Below, one piece after another: positions 45,401 to 56,782 of a DNA stretch of 64,000 nt. The notes below the pieces were generated by a model, which was given only the letters and a program-made list of their open reading frames with translations, had not been told where the DNA came from and ran no database searches. The translations under genes and the position numbers were made by a program. This stretch comes from Lethocerus indicus (lineage: Eukaryota > Arthropoda > Insecta > Hemiptera > Belostomatidae): assembly GCA_019843655.1 (NCBI GenBank), contig JACDQD010000006.1, positions 124,001-188,000 of the forward strand, in the 5' to 3' direction. Numbering within the stretch: the stretch's first letter is position 1; each line of letters opens with the position of its first letter.

Positions 45401-48400
45401 TTCGTTTTTCAACCCGCCGTTTTAGGGGCAAGTGTAACTCACATTGGGACACTTGTGGGTGGAATATGGGACCGATCTGAGAAAATTTTCGAAAAACCTA
45501 AATTTTCGATTTTCAACCTGCTGCCGTTTTTTCGAGGGCAAGTGTAACTCACATTGGGACACTTGTGGGTGGAATATGGGACCGATCTGAGAAAATTTTC
45601 GAAAAACCTAAATTTTCGATTTTCAACCCGCCGTTTTAGGGGCAAGTGTAACTCACTTGGGACACTTGTGGGTGGAATATGGGACCGATCTGAGAAAATT
45701 TTCGAAAAACCTAAATTTTCGATTTTCAACCCGCCGTTTTAGGGGCAAGTGTAACTCACTATGGGACACTTGTGGGTGGAATATGGGACCGATCTGAGAA
45801 AATTTTCGAAAAACCTAAATTTTCGATTTTCAACCCGCCGTTTTAGGGGCAAGTGTAACTCACATTGGGACACTTGTGGGTGGAATATGGGACCGATCTG
45901 AGAAAATTTTCGAAAAACCTAAATTTTCGATTTTCAACCCGCCGTTTTAGGGGCAAGTGTAACTCACTATGGGACACTTGTGGGTGGAATATGGGACCGA
46001 TCTGAGAAAATTTTCGAAAAACCTAAATTTTCGATTTTCAACCCGCCGTTTTAGGGGCAAGTGTAACTCACATTGGGACACTTGTGGGTGGAATATGGGA
46101 CCGATCTGAGAAAATTTTCGAAAAACCTAAATTTTCGATTTTCAACCCGCCGTTTTAGGGGCAAGTGTAACTCACTTTTTAGGGACACTTGTGGGTGGAA
46201 TATGGGACCGATCTGAGAAAATTTTCGAAAAACCTAAATTTTCGATTTTCAACCCGCCGTTTTAGGGGCAAGTGTAACTCACATTGGGACACTTGTGGGT
46301 GGAATATGGGACCGATCTGAGAAAATTTTCGAAAACCTAAATTTTCGTTTTCAACCCGCCGTTTTAGGGGCAAGTGTAACTCATTTGGGACACTTGCTGT
46401 GGAATTTAGGGCAAGTGTAACTCACATTGGGACACTTGTGGGTGGAATATGGGACCGATCTGAGAAAATTTTCGAAAAACCTAAATTTTCGATTTTCAAC
46501 CCGCCGTTTTAGGGGCAAGTGTAACTCACTTTGGGACACTTGTGGGTGGAATATGGGACCGATCTGAGAAAATTTTCGAAAAACCTAAATTTTCGTTTTT
46601 CAACCCGCCGTTTTAGGGGCAAGTGTAACTCACATTGGGACACTTGTGGGTGGAATATGGGACCGATCTGAGAAAATTTTCGAAAAACCTAAATTTTCGA
46701 TTTTCAACCCGCCGTTTTAGGGGCAAGTGTAACTCACATTGGGACACTTGTGGGTGGAATATGGGACCGATCTGAGAAAATTTTCGAAAAACCTAAATTT
46801 TCGATTTTCAACCCGCCGTTTCAGGGGCAAGTGTAACTCACTTTGGGACACTTGTGGGTGGAATATGGGACCGATCTGAGAAAATTTTCGAAAAACCTAA
46901 ATTTTCGATTTTCAACCCGCCGTTTTAGGGGCAAGTGTAACTCACTTTGGGACACTTGTGGGTGGAATATGGGACCGATCTGAGAAAATTTTCGAAAAAC
47001 CTAAATTTTCGATTTTCAACCCGCCGTTTTAGGGGCAAGTGTAACTCACTTTGGGACACTTGTGGGTGGAATATGGGACCGATCTGAGAAAATTTTCGAA
47101 AAACCTAAATTTTCGATTTTCAACCCGCCGTTTTTGGGGCAAGTGTAACTCACTTTGGGACACTTGTGGGTGGAATATGGGACCGATCTGAGAAAATTTT
47201 CGAAAAACCTAAATTTTCGATTTTCAACCCGCCGTTTTAGGGGCAAGTGTAACTCACTTAGGGACACTTGTGGGTGGAATATGGGACCGATCTGAGAAAA
47301 TTTTCGAAAAACCTAAATTTTCGATTTCCTTTTTCAGGCAAGTGTAATCACTTAGGGACACTGTGGGTGGAATGGGACTGATCTGAGAAAATTTTCGAAA
47401 ACCTAAATTTTCGATTTTCAACCCGCCGTTTTAGGGGCAAGTGTAACTCACTTTGGGACACTTGGGTGGAATATGGGACTGATCTGAGAAAATTTCGAAA
47501 AACCTAAATTTTCGTTTTTAACCTTTACCGCTGTTTTGGGGGCAAGTGTAACTCATTGCAGGACACTGTGGGTAGGGACCCGGATCGATCGAAAAGGTTT
47601 TCGAAAAACCTACCTGCTGTTTTAAATTTTCGATTGGGATTGATTCAACCAACTTTTGCCGCTGTTTGAGGGGCAAGTAACTCACATAGACACTTGTGGT
47701 GGAATATGGGACTGATCTGAGAAAATTTTCGAAAACCTTTTCGAAAACCTAAATAACTACATTGGACGATTTGGGACTGATCTGAGAAAATTGAAAACCT
47801 AACCCGCCGTTTAGGGGCAAGTGTTACTCACTTTGGTACACTTGTGGGTGGAATATGGGATCGATCTGAGAAAATTTTCGAAAAACCTAAATTTTCGATT
47901 TTCAACCCGCCGTTTTGGGGCAAGTGTTACTCACTTTGGTACACTTGTGGGTGGAATATGGGATCGATCTGAGAAAATTTTCGAAAAACCTAAATTTTCG
48001 ATTTTCAACCCGCCGTTTTAGGGGCAAGTGTAACTCACTTTGGGACACTTGTGGGTGGAATATGGGACCGATCTGAAAATTTTTCAAAAACCTAAATTTT
48101 CGTTTTCAACCCGCCGTTTAGGGGCAAGTGTAACTCATTGGGACACTTGTGGGTGGAATATGGGACCGATCTGAGAAAATTTTCGAAAACCTAAATTTTC
48201 GTTTTCAACCCGCCGTTTTAGGGGCAAGTGTAACTCACTTTGGGACACTTGTGGGTGGAATATGGGACCGATCTGGGAAAATTTTCGAAAAACCTAAATT
48301 TTCGATTTTCAACCCGCCGTTTTAGGGGCAAGTGTAACTCACTTAGGGACACTTGTGGGTGGAATATGGGACCGATCTGGGAAAATTTTCGAAAAACCTA

Positions 48401-51400
48401 AATTTTCGATTTTCAACCCGCCGTTTTAGGGGCAAGTGTAACTCACTTTGGGACACTTGTGGGTGGAATATGGGACCGATCTGAGAAAATTTTCGAAAAA
48501 CCTAAATTTTCGATTTTCAACCCGCCGTTTAGGGGCAAGTGTAACTCACTTTGGGACACTTGTGGGTGGAATATGGGACCGATCTGAAAATTTTCGAAAA
48601 CCTAAATTTTCGTTTTCAACCCGCCGTTTTGGGAACAAGTGTCACTTTGGGACACTTGTGGGTGGAATATGGGACCGATCTGAGAAAATTTTCGAAAAAC
48701 CTAAATTTTCGTTTTTCAACCCGCCGTTTTAGGGGCAAGTGTAACTCACTTTGGACACTTGTGGGTGGAATATGGGACCGATCTGAGAAAATTTTCGAAA
48801 AACCTAAATTTTCGATTTTCAACCCGCCGTTTTAGGGGCAAGTGTAACTCACTTTGGGACACTTGTTGGTGGAATATGGGACCGATCTGAGAAAATTTTC
48901 GAAAAACCTAAATTTTCGATTTTCAACCCGCCGTTTTAGGGGCAAGTGTAACTCACTTTGGGACACTTGTGGGTGGAATATGGGACCGATCTGAGAAAAT
49001 TTTCGAAAAACCTAAATTTTCGATTTTCAACCCGCCGTTTTAGGGGCAAGTGTAACTCACTTTGGGACACTTGTGGGTGGAATATGGGACCGATCTGAGA
49101 AAATTTTCGAAAAACCTAAATTTTCGATTTTCAACCCGCCGTTTTAGGGGCAAGTGTAACTCACTTTGGGACACTTGTGGGTGGAATATGGGACCGATCT
49201 GAGAAAATTTTCGAAAAACCTAAATTTTCGATTTTCAACCCGCCGTTTAGGGGCAAGTGTAAACTCACTTTGGGACACTTGTGGGTGGAATATGGGACCG
49301 ATCTGAAAATTTTTCGAAAACCTAAATTTTCGTTTTCAACCCGCCGTTTTAGGGGCAAGTGTAACTCACTTGGGCCTTGTGGGTGGAATATGGGACCGAT
49401 CTGAGAAAATTTTCGAAAAACCTAAATTTTCGTTTTTCAACCCGCCGTTTTAGGGGCAAGTGTAACTTACATTGGGACACTTGTGGGTGGAATATGGGAC
49501 CGATCTGAGAAAATTTTCGAAAAACCTAAATTTTCGTTTTTCAACCCGCCGTTTTAGGGGCAAGTGTAACTCACATTGGGACACTTGTGGGTGGAATATG
49601 GGACCGATCTGAGAAAATTTTGAAAACCTAAATTTTCGATTTTCAACCCGCCGTTTTAGGGGCAAGTGTAACTCACTTGGGACACTTGTGGGTGGAATAT
49701 GGGACCGATCTGAAAATTTTCGAAAAACCTAAATTTTCGATTTTCAACCCGCCGTTTTAGGGGCAAGTGTAACTCACATTGGGACACTTGTGGGTGGAAT
49801 ATGGGACCGATCTGAGAAAATTTTCGAAAAACCTAAATTTTCGATTTTCAACCCGCCGTTTTAGGGGCAAGTGTAACTCACTTTGGGACACTTGTGGGTG
49901 GAATATGGGACCGATCTGAGAAAATTTTCGAAAACCTAAATTTTCGTTTTCAACCCGCCGTTTCAAATTGATGTAACTCACAGGACACTTGTGGGTGGAA
50001 TATGGGACCGATCTGAGAAAATTTTCGAAAAACCTAAATTTTCGTTTTTCAACCCGCCCTTTCAGGGGCAAGTGTAACTCACTTATGAAACCATTACAAT
50101 TAAGAAACCGGGTTGAAATGTGGTATCTCAACGGAAAACGGTTGAAAAGTGGTTTTTAAAGGCAGAAACAGTGTTAGGAAAGGCTTTTAAAAGCAAAAAC
50201 CCTGGTAAAAAGTGGTTTTTCAATTATGAAACCGGGTTGAAATGTGGTAGCTCAGCGCCTAAAACGGTTGAAAAGTGGTTTTTAAAGGCAGAAACAGTGT
50301 TAGGAAAGGCTTTTAAAAGCAAAAACCCTGGTAAAAAGTGGTTTTTCAATTATGAAACCGGGTTGAAATGTGGTATCTCAACGGAAAAACGGTTGAAAAG
50401 TGGTTTTTAAAGGCAGAAACAGTGTTAGGAAAGGCTTTTAAAAGAAAAAACCTGGTAAAAAGTGGTTTTTCAATTATGAAACCGGGTTGAAATGTGGTAT
50501 CTCAACGGAAAAACGGTTGAAAAGTGGTTTTGAAAGGCAGAAACAGTGTTAGGAAAGGCTTTTAAAAGCAAAAACACTGGTAAAAAGTGGTTTTCAATCA
50601 TGAAACCGGGTTGAATGTGGTATCTCAACGGAAAAACAGTTGAAAAGTGGTTTTAATCTAGAAACAGTGTTAGGAAAGGCTTTAAGCAAAAACACTGGTA
50701 AAAGTGGTTTTCAATCATGAAACCGGGTTGAATGTGGTATCTCAACGGAAAAACAGTTGAAAAGTGGTTTTAATCTAGAAACAGTGTTAGGAAAAGGTTT
50801 TGAAAGCAAAAGCCAGGTTAAAAATGGTTTTCAATTGTGAAACCGGGTTGAAATGGTATCTCAACGGAAAAACAGTTTGGAAAATGGTTTTAAATGTAGA
50901 AACAGTGTTAGGAAAAGGAACCATAAAAGCAAAACCTGGTAAAAAAGCAGTTTTTCAATTATAAGACCAAGTTGAAATGTGGTAGCTCAACGGAAAAACA
51001 GTTGAAAAATGGTTTTAAAAGGCAGAAACCAGTGTTGAGAAGGCTTTTAAGCAAAAACCCTAGTGAAAAAGTGGTTTTCAATTATGAAACCGAGGTTGAA
51101 ATGTGGTATCTCAACGGAAAAACGGTGAAAAGTAGTTTTAAAGGCAGAAACAGTGTTAGGAAAAGCTTATAAAAGCAAAAAGCCTGGTAAAAAGTAGTTT
51201 TCAATTATAGAAACAGGGTTGAAATGTGGTATCTCAACGGAAAACGGTTGAAAAGTGGTTTTTAAAGGCAGAAACAGTGTTAGGAAAGGCTTTTAAAAGC
51301 AAAAACACTGGTAAAAAGTGGTTTTTCAATTATGAAACCGGGTTGAAATGTGGTATCTCAACGGAAAAACGGTTGAAAAGTGGTTTTTAAATGCAGAAAC

Positions 51401-52268
51401 AGTGTTGGGAAAGGTTTTTGAACGCAGAAAGCCGGGTTAAAAGTGGTTTTTCAATTGTGAAACCGGGTTGAAATGTGGTATCTCAACGGAAAAACGGTTG
51501 AAAAGTGGTTTTTAAATGCAGAAACAGTGTTGGGAAAGGTTTTTGAACGCAGAAAGCCGGGTTAAAAGTGGTTTTTCAATTATGAAACCGGGTTGAAATG
51601 TGGTAGCTCAGCGCCTAAAACTGTTGAAAAGTGGTTTTTAAATGCAGAAACAGTGTTGGGAAAGACTTTTAAAAGAAAAAACCCTGGTGAAAAGTGGTTT
51701 TTGAATTATGAAACCGGTTGAAATGTGGTAGCTCAACGGAAAAACGGTTGGAAAGTGGTTTTTAAATGCAGAAACAGTGTTGGGAAAGGTTTTTGAACGC
51801 AGAAAGCCGGGTTAAAAGTGGTTTTTCAATTGAGAAACCGGGTTGAAATGTGGTACGGGGTCAATATGGGTCCGGTTGACTGTCGAGCTCGCGTCTTATA
51901 AATAAGAAACCTTTCCCGCCCCCCCCCCCCTCCCCCACCTAAACCGGTCTAAAAACAGACGCGTTTTATAAATAGAGAAATGTTACAGATCGCTTTTTAC
52001 ACCGCCGCTAGAACACTCTATTCACGAGTGTTCAGTTCGCGTCCGAACATTATGTATATTTCCGACGAAATATGGAGAAAACCGTATTTCAGCCCTCGGA
52101 AAATGGGGTGAAAACTCTGATCAAGTAATATAGAACGGATCGGGTGAAAATGTATTTGGATAACTCCACGTCCGACGAGAGGGTTTTTCTACTACCTGCG
52201 GCGAGGAGGTCCGACGTCGCCAGCAGCAGCAGCAGCAGTTGGCAGGCGCCAGTCGGCCGTACAGTCAT
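39360..52268 (-). CDS. Beaten-path (Beat) family immunoglobulin protein, five exons, frame interrupted, 10.6-kb satellite intron
   Basis: Beat proteins are secreted or membrane-attached two-Ig proteins of arthropods; the founder controls motor-axon defasciculation and binds Side-type receptors. Exons: 52196-52268 (signal peptide MTVRPTGACQ + LLLLLLATSDLLAA), 41425-41630 (Ig1: LHVPEHVLEGGTARLLCNF, LYSLKWYKSDQEFFR, FPIPGVNLD), 39825-39965 (LKLSKVVW then YTCEVSAEAPHFDT), 39535-39669 (Ig2: LPKQGPVISGGKSVYRVGDT, VNVTCTA, then NVTWLINDRP), and a tentative last exon below 39445. The motifs VPEHVL-G, LYSLKWYK, EFFR and C-EVSAEAP-F are typical of Beat. Exons 1 and 2 join in phase. Exons 3 and 4 each change frame once. 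The first intron (41631-52195) is almost all tandem arrays. Which Beat subtype this is I cannot say. Confidence 0.82.
39535..39669 (-). CDS. Beat exon 4, second Ig domain, one frame change
   Basis: Acceptor ttttcag, donor gtatat. LPKQGPVISGGKSVYRVGDT and NVTCTA are in one frame. LSNPPPNVTWLINDRP is in the next, after a ggg run near 39590. Confidence 0.75.
39825..39965 (-). CDS. Beat exon 3, end of first Ig domain, one frame change
   Basis: Acceptor tttcag and a likely gtaggt donor. VYQLDKHGVVLKLSKVVWET is in one frame. The conserved RYTCEVSAEAPHFDT follows in another, as if one base were missing near 39900. Confidence 0.75.
40170..41165. repeat. Tandem array of gcccaaaa/tttttagg units, left block
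   Basis: Degenerate units of about 50-55 bp: ggcccaaaaatggggttttt, aggcgcaaaatcggc and ctaaaatacggtttttagg. The block lies in the beat intron between exons 2 and 3. Confidence 0.92.
41425..41630 (-). CDS. Beat exon 2, first Ig domain
   Basis: Acceptor gtacag, donor gtaagt. The 206-nt frame is open, with the first Ig cysteine (RLLCNF), the tryptophan (LKWYK) and the Beat-specific EFFR and FPIPGVNLD. It is an island of about 200 bp inside the gcccaaaa repeat array. Confidence 0.88.
41698..44990. repeat. Tandem array of gcccaaaa/tttttagg units, right block (beat intron 1)
   Basis: The same unit as at 40170-41165; about 60 degenerate copies. Units are nearly full length to about 42880, then lose bases increasingly (missing ggccc, shortened spacers). 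Confidence 0.93.
44991..50080. repeat. Satellite array, 104-bp unit, about 48 copies (beat intron 1)
   Basis: Near-identical 104-bp units (starts at 45221, 45325, 45429 and so on) with gggcaagtgtaactcac, gggacacttgtgggtggaat, atgggaccgatctgagaaaa and ttttcaacccgccgtttt. A disturbed section lies at about 47320-47830. Each unit holds caagtgt and acacttg in inverted order, and a gaaaattttc palindrome. The many ORFs are repeat translations. Confidence 0.97.
50085..51860. repeat. Satellite array, about 125-bp unit, about 14 copies (beat intron 1)
   Basis: Units contain gaaaccgggttgaaatgtgg, tatctcaacggaaaaacgg, gcagaaacagtgttaggaaa and ggtaaaaagtggttttt; starts at about 50115, 50239 and 50365. 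Some units carry the variant gctcagcgcctaaaac. Confidence 0.96.
52196..52268 (-). CDS. Beat exon 1, signal peptide
   Basis: ATG at 52268-52266; 24 codons with a poly-leucine core encoded by repeated CTG, ending DLLAA before a gtagta donor in phase 1. Exon 2 at 41630 accepts phase 1. The link over 10.6 kb is inferred from strand, phase and the need for a signal peptide. Confidence 0.6.
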
Positions 52269-52483
52269 CCTATGTGGCGGGAAAAACTCTATATTAAAAG
52301 TCTATATTGTAGACCGGCTGAGGCGGTATTGGCGGCCGGTGGTGGGGCGAGCGAAGAACGAAATATTTCGGAAATTTATCACTTTCGTTTTCGGCCCAGC
52401 GCATACGACGCGGCGCCACCTCCTCGTCAGGTCGGGCGAAACCGGGTCTATTTTATATCTAAATTTTATAGACAGTCAACGTA

Positions 52484-53285
52484 CCCGTTTTTTCCGGTCT
52501 GCCAGGGGGTTGGAATACCGTAGATTTGCCGGGTGCGTGTTCTCTTCGCCTCGGTACGGTCTTTCGCCAGGACCGGTTTTGTCGGCCGCTCGCCGTCTTC
52601 AGTAGCGCCGTGATGACCTCCGTGGTGTCCTATGACCCGGGGATGAACCTGAATGTTGCACTGTCATCGGAGTTACATGCCTACGTATGCAAAATTCAGC
52701 TCATCCGTACATTGGGAAGTGACCTATGACCTTGACCTCCGGTCACCTATGACCCGGGATGAACCTGAATATTGCACTGTCATCGGAGTTACAACATACG
52801 TATGTGCAAATTTCAGCACATCCCAACATTGGGAAGTGACCTATGACCTCCGCGGTCACCTATGACCTGGGATGAACCTGAATATTGCACTGTCATCGGA
52901 GTTACAACATACGTATGCAAAATTTCAGCTCATCCCAACATTGGGAAGTGACCTATGACCTCCGTGGTCACCTATGACCTGGGGATGAACCTGAATATTG
53001 CACTGTCATCGGAGTTACAACATACGTATGCAAAATTTCAGCTCATCCCAACATTGGGAAGTGACCTATGACCTCCGTGGTCACCTATGACCCGGGGATG
53101 AACCTGAATATTGCATTGTCATCGGAGTTACAGCATGCGTATGTGCAAAATTTCAGCTCATCCAACATTGGGAAAAAAGTGACCTATGACCTCGAGTGAC
53201 CTCCGAGGTCACCTATGACAGTTGGTTGGTGGCGGATGGCCGCCGCCAGAAACCGGTCTAGCGACAAAGGATCACAAAAAACGGT
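52484..53285. mobile_element. Palindromic element carrying a nested tandem array
   Basis: The left arm (cggtctgccagggggttgga, gccgtcttcagtagcgcc) ends at about 52612, where the 113-bp array begins. Remnants of the right arm (cgccagaaaccggtctagcg) follow the array at about 53240. The arms flank the array directly. Confidence 0.7.
52612..53218. repeat. Tandem array, 113-bp unit, about 5 copies
   Basis: Units have gggaagtgacctatgacctc, ggtcacctatgacc, tgaacctgaatattgcactg and aaatttcagctcatcccaac. The single copy at 13618-13745 is the same family. Confidence 0.95.
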
Positions 53286-53493
53286 TATTCTGAAATGGGG
53301 AAGGATTGTTCAATGAAATTTGTTTCACCGATATAAAGAAAAAAAATACATTCAAAGATATTCAACAAATTCAAATTTTTTATATAATTCCAGGACTGTT
53401 TCCAGGCCAAATCCAGGCACACAAACCGATATTCTTCCCACAACGTCAAGATCTCCTGGAGTATATCCAGGAATAGATCTTCTCATGGTGTTA

Positions 53494-53685
<192 letters not shown>

Positions 53686-53711
53686 TGAATTTCTCCCGAC
53701 CAAAATATATT

Positions 53712-53855
53712 ATGTGTACCCAAAAGTAATACAACAATTTGATAAGATGTATTTTGGTCTTAAGGAGGAGTTCCTCACAGGAGGGGGAATCAAAAATTTT
53801 CCGGAAAAAAATAAAATTAATTCCAAAGTCAAAATACTTTCGGGTACCCCCAAAT
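53712..53855. mobile_element. Small inverted-repeat element, about 140 bp
   Basis: The ends tgtacccaaaagtaat and actttcgggtaccccc are imperfect inverted repeats. There is no ORF, and a related fragment lies at 2583-2640. The ends resemble those of Tc1/mariner-type MITEs, but this is a guess. Confidence 0.5.
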
Positions 53856-54075
53856 ATAATATATAAAATAAATATATATATAAGCGAAAAACCTAGATAA
53901 TAAAAAAAAAACCAAACATGAATATGGTGAACACATACGAACTGTACGAAATGGCTTCATTATTATCTATTTAAATACGACAACAAAACAGACAATGTTT
54001 GCAAACATGGACAAATTGTATTACAATACATAAGAACGATATGGTTGGATGAAATAAAATTATGATTAAAAATGG

Positions 54076-54079
<4 letters not shown>

Positions 54080-54121
<42 letters not shown>
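54080..54121. repeat. (AT)n microsatellite
   Basis: About 40 bp; two more tracts are at 54289-54319 and 54459-54500. Confidence 0.95.
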
Positions 54122-54123
<2 letters not shown>

Positions 54124-54256
54124 CAATACATATGAGCAATACTGTTAAATAAAGTAACACCATGATTCAAAAAAAAGGCTATATATAAAACTTATATAAA
54201 ACTATATATTTATATATATATAGTCCATAGTCCACTATATATAGTTATATATAAGT

Positions 54257-54284
54257 CCATTTTTGAATCATGATTCAAAAATGG
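54257..54284. repeat. Perfect 28-bp palindrome
   Basis: The sequence equals its own reverse complement over 28 bp, centred on gaatcatgattc. It lies just before an (AT)n tract; a related atgattcaaaaa precedes AT-rich DNA at about 54162. Confidence 0.9.
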
Positions 54285-54285
54285 G

Positions 54286-54327
<42 letters not shown>

Positions 54328-54451
54328 AAATATAATGAAATGTGTAAAGTCTAAAATTTTCCCCTGTGATTCGATAGATAAAACAATTAAAAATAAAACC
54401 CACCGCTACCCGGACTAGAAAAACACTTTCAAAACCCACAAAACAACTATA

Positions 54452-54503
<52 letters not shown>

Positions 54504-54569
54504 GTACACACTTAATACAAACATCAACACTTAGAAAATGTGAAGGGTTTAACCTCGATTTTCTCAACA

Positions 54570-54930
54570 ACTCGGACGGTCTTCAGTAGTCGTTTCTGTA
54601 CATGCCGTATCCCTTTATGTGTATATATATATATATGTATACTTTATATATATATATATACTTTGTATATAGACGGGTATATTGCTAGACAGTCATGATT
54701 GGGTATTGGAAAGTTCAAGAAGTACAAGACGTGTAATCGCTCAAAAAAAGAGAAAAAAAAGAAAAAAAAATTTCGTTTCCTTCTCAACTTTTAAAACGAC
54801 TCGCTGAAAATGAGTCGAACGAAAGAACGAAAAAAAACAAACGGACGGGATGCGAAATGACAGACGGGTAAAGGGAGACGACTACTGAAGACCGGTCTGT
54901 AGGCGAAACCGGGGAAGCGAGGTGACCGAG
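54570..54930. mobile_element. Eroded palindromic element
   Basis: Only acggtcttcagtagtcg on the left and gactactgaagaccggtctg on the right remain, about 300 bp apart and inverted. Confidence 0.45.
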
Positions 54931-55175
54931 AAATATTGGGTTGTTATGAAAATACATGAAAAAAAAGGATTTTTTTTAGCTTTTAAATTATTCTTAAAAT
55001 GCAGAATAGGGGGCTAAATATTAGGATAACTCCTAATAGGCGAGACTGTCTTTATTATAATTATTATTAATATTTTTACTTATAGAAACACGACTATTGA
55101 GGAGACACGGAAAGAGTCGAGTCTGTATTTTTCACGAGTTTTAAAAGTAAAATTACAAAATTGAACATTTACATA

Positions 55176-55586
55176 CAATCGACAGTTTACCCAGGGCGAA
55201 ATAGATAAACAACGGTTGGAAATAGATAGACCCCCTCAATAAACCCCCGTATTCTGAATTTTAAACGAAATTATTATACCTCGACTTAGATGAGCAGAAT
55301 CGTTACTTTTTTTTTTTTTTTCCCCAACGAGAAACAAGTTTATTTACACCGGCGTTCCGTTAAATCCGGCTTTCTCTATCGCTACGGATTGGTTTCACTG
55401 CAACCGGAAATTTCGGTTTCAAACCTAGACTGAATTAGAGAAAATTAATCAATCCGTTTTTCCGCCCAAAAAAATATAATCGGTAGAAATAAATTCGGCC
55501 GAAATCCTTCTTCGTCGTCCATTTACTCTAAGCGTCCGAATCCGAACCGAACATTTCTGCAACAACCTGAATATTTTTTATTTCGC
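55176..55586 (+). repeat. 0.4-kb dispersed repeat, copy A
   Basis: Shares acggttggaaatagatagac, cttagatgagcagaatcgtt and ccggaaatttcggtttcaaa with 58728-59142 in the same orientation, with scattered indels. No ORF. Confidence 0.9.
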
Positions 55587-56297
55587 CCTCAAGCTCGTAC
55601 TGCAACGATATAATATAACTGCATTAATTATAATTATATAAGATTAAACGTAACTCGTACATCGAATATTCAAAATCGCAGTGTTTATTTTATATACTAC
55701 CTTCGACAATTTTTATGTATATTTACATATGTGTATGTGTGTGTGTGTTTTTTAGAAGTAATAAACCGTCAGGGCCGAAACAATGTATCCGAACGGAACG
55801 CGGTTCCGACCCTGTAGGCGTTGAATACCGATAGATAAGTATATTTGGATACCGTAGAATTTACTTCGATCTTCAGCCACCGTTCTGACAAGACCAACGG
55901 TTTCCGCGCCGCCAAGCCGTCTTCGACGGCGGTTCCGGCGTATATTCCGGTAATTCCAACTCTTGACTCTCGGCCGGATGATCATTTCCGATTATCTAAT
56001 CGAGGGACGTTCCGGCGAACAATTGTTTAAATATAAAAAAAATTCAAGCCCCTTAAGCGATGATGATATTAATAATAATAATAATAATAATAATAATTAG
56101 CTTGCAGCGTGCCTGCTCATTCAATGAATTTCGTTTCTGTACATTCGACGAGTCTTACGCACCGATCATCATGGACAAAACGCCAGTCGAACTGCCCTTT
56201 AGGTTCAGCCCTTTTTCAGTACCGAAGAAAAACAGAAATCCTGTCAGAACAGACGAGACAGACAGACTGCAAACTTAATATATATATATATAAATAT

Positions 56298-56336
56298 ATC
56301 GGGTTGGCAACTGAGTTCACGCCGTTTTTTTTTTTT
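56298..56336 (+). mobile_element. Mariner-like terminal repeat, solitary
   Basis: cgggttggcaactgagttca, then cgccg and a T run, resembles the ggttggcaact-agt ends of mellifera-type mariner elements. It directly follows a TA-rich stretch. No matching second end or transposase was found. Confidence 0.45.
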
Positions 56337-56782
56337 AACTTTCAACATTCCGCACGTCATTAAACGTTTCTCCGTTTTGGCAAGGGTTAAATTCGACGAA
56401 TTTCTATATCTTTTTTGGTCGGAATTTCGGCAAAAATCTCTACCGCTGTCAACTCTCCCCCGCTTTCGTACAATATATCGATACATCTTCGATTACGCTG
56501 GAAAAAAAATTCCGTTGGAATTTATTCGAACATTGAGAATCGTAAAAGAAATTCAATTAGAAAACAGACGGTACGATTAAAAGCCCCAGTACTGTATCAA
56601 TATATATGAAGTCATTAATGCGATGCGGTAAGGTTCGTTCGGTATTCCGCTTTTGCCAAAACGAGGTATCGCGAAAATTCTTGTCGAATGTCGGTAATAA
56701 TTTGTAGACAACAATGGAGGACAAAGACGGATGGAAATCAGTCGTCAACCCGATAGGAACGACGAATGGAAAAAGCGCGAGA

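Noticed and set aside
44991..50080. Regularly spaced repeats considered as a CRISPR-like array
   Set aside because: The units are contiguous with no unique spacers, and the genome is eukaryotic.
45439..50131. Many ORFs of 60-125 codons on both strands
   Set aside because: They repeat the same peptide every 104 bp and are satellite translations; no evidence of a repeat protein.
52144..52605. Plus-strand ORF of 153 codons
   Set aside because: It is antisense to the beat signal-peptide exon and runs into the palindromic element; its serine run is the CTG leucine run read backwards.
55752..55985. Minus-strand ORF of 77 codons with open alternative frames
   Set aside because: No splice sites or recognisable motif; the Arg-rich reading looks compositional.
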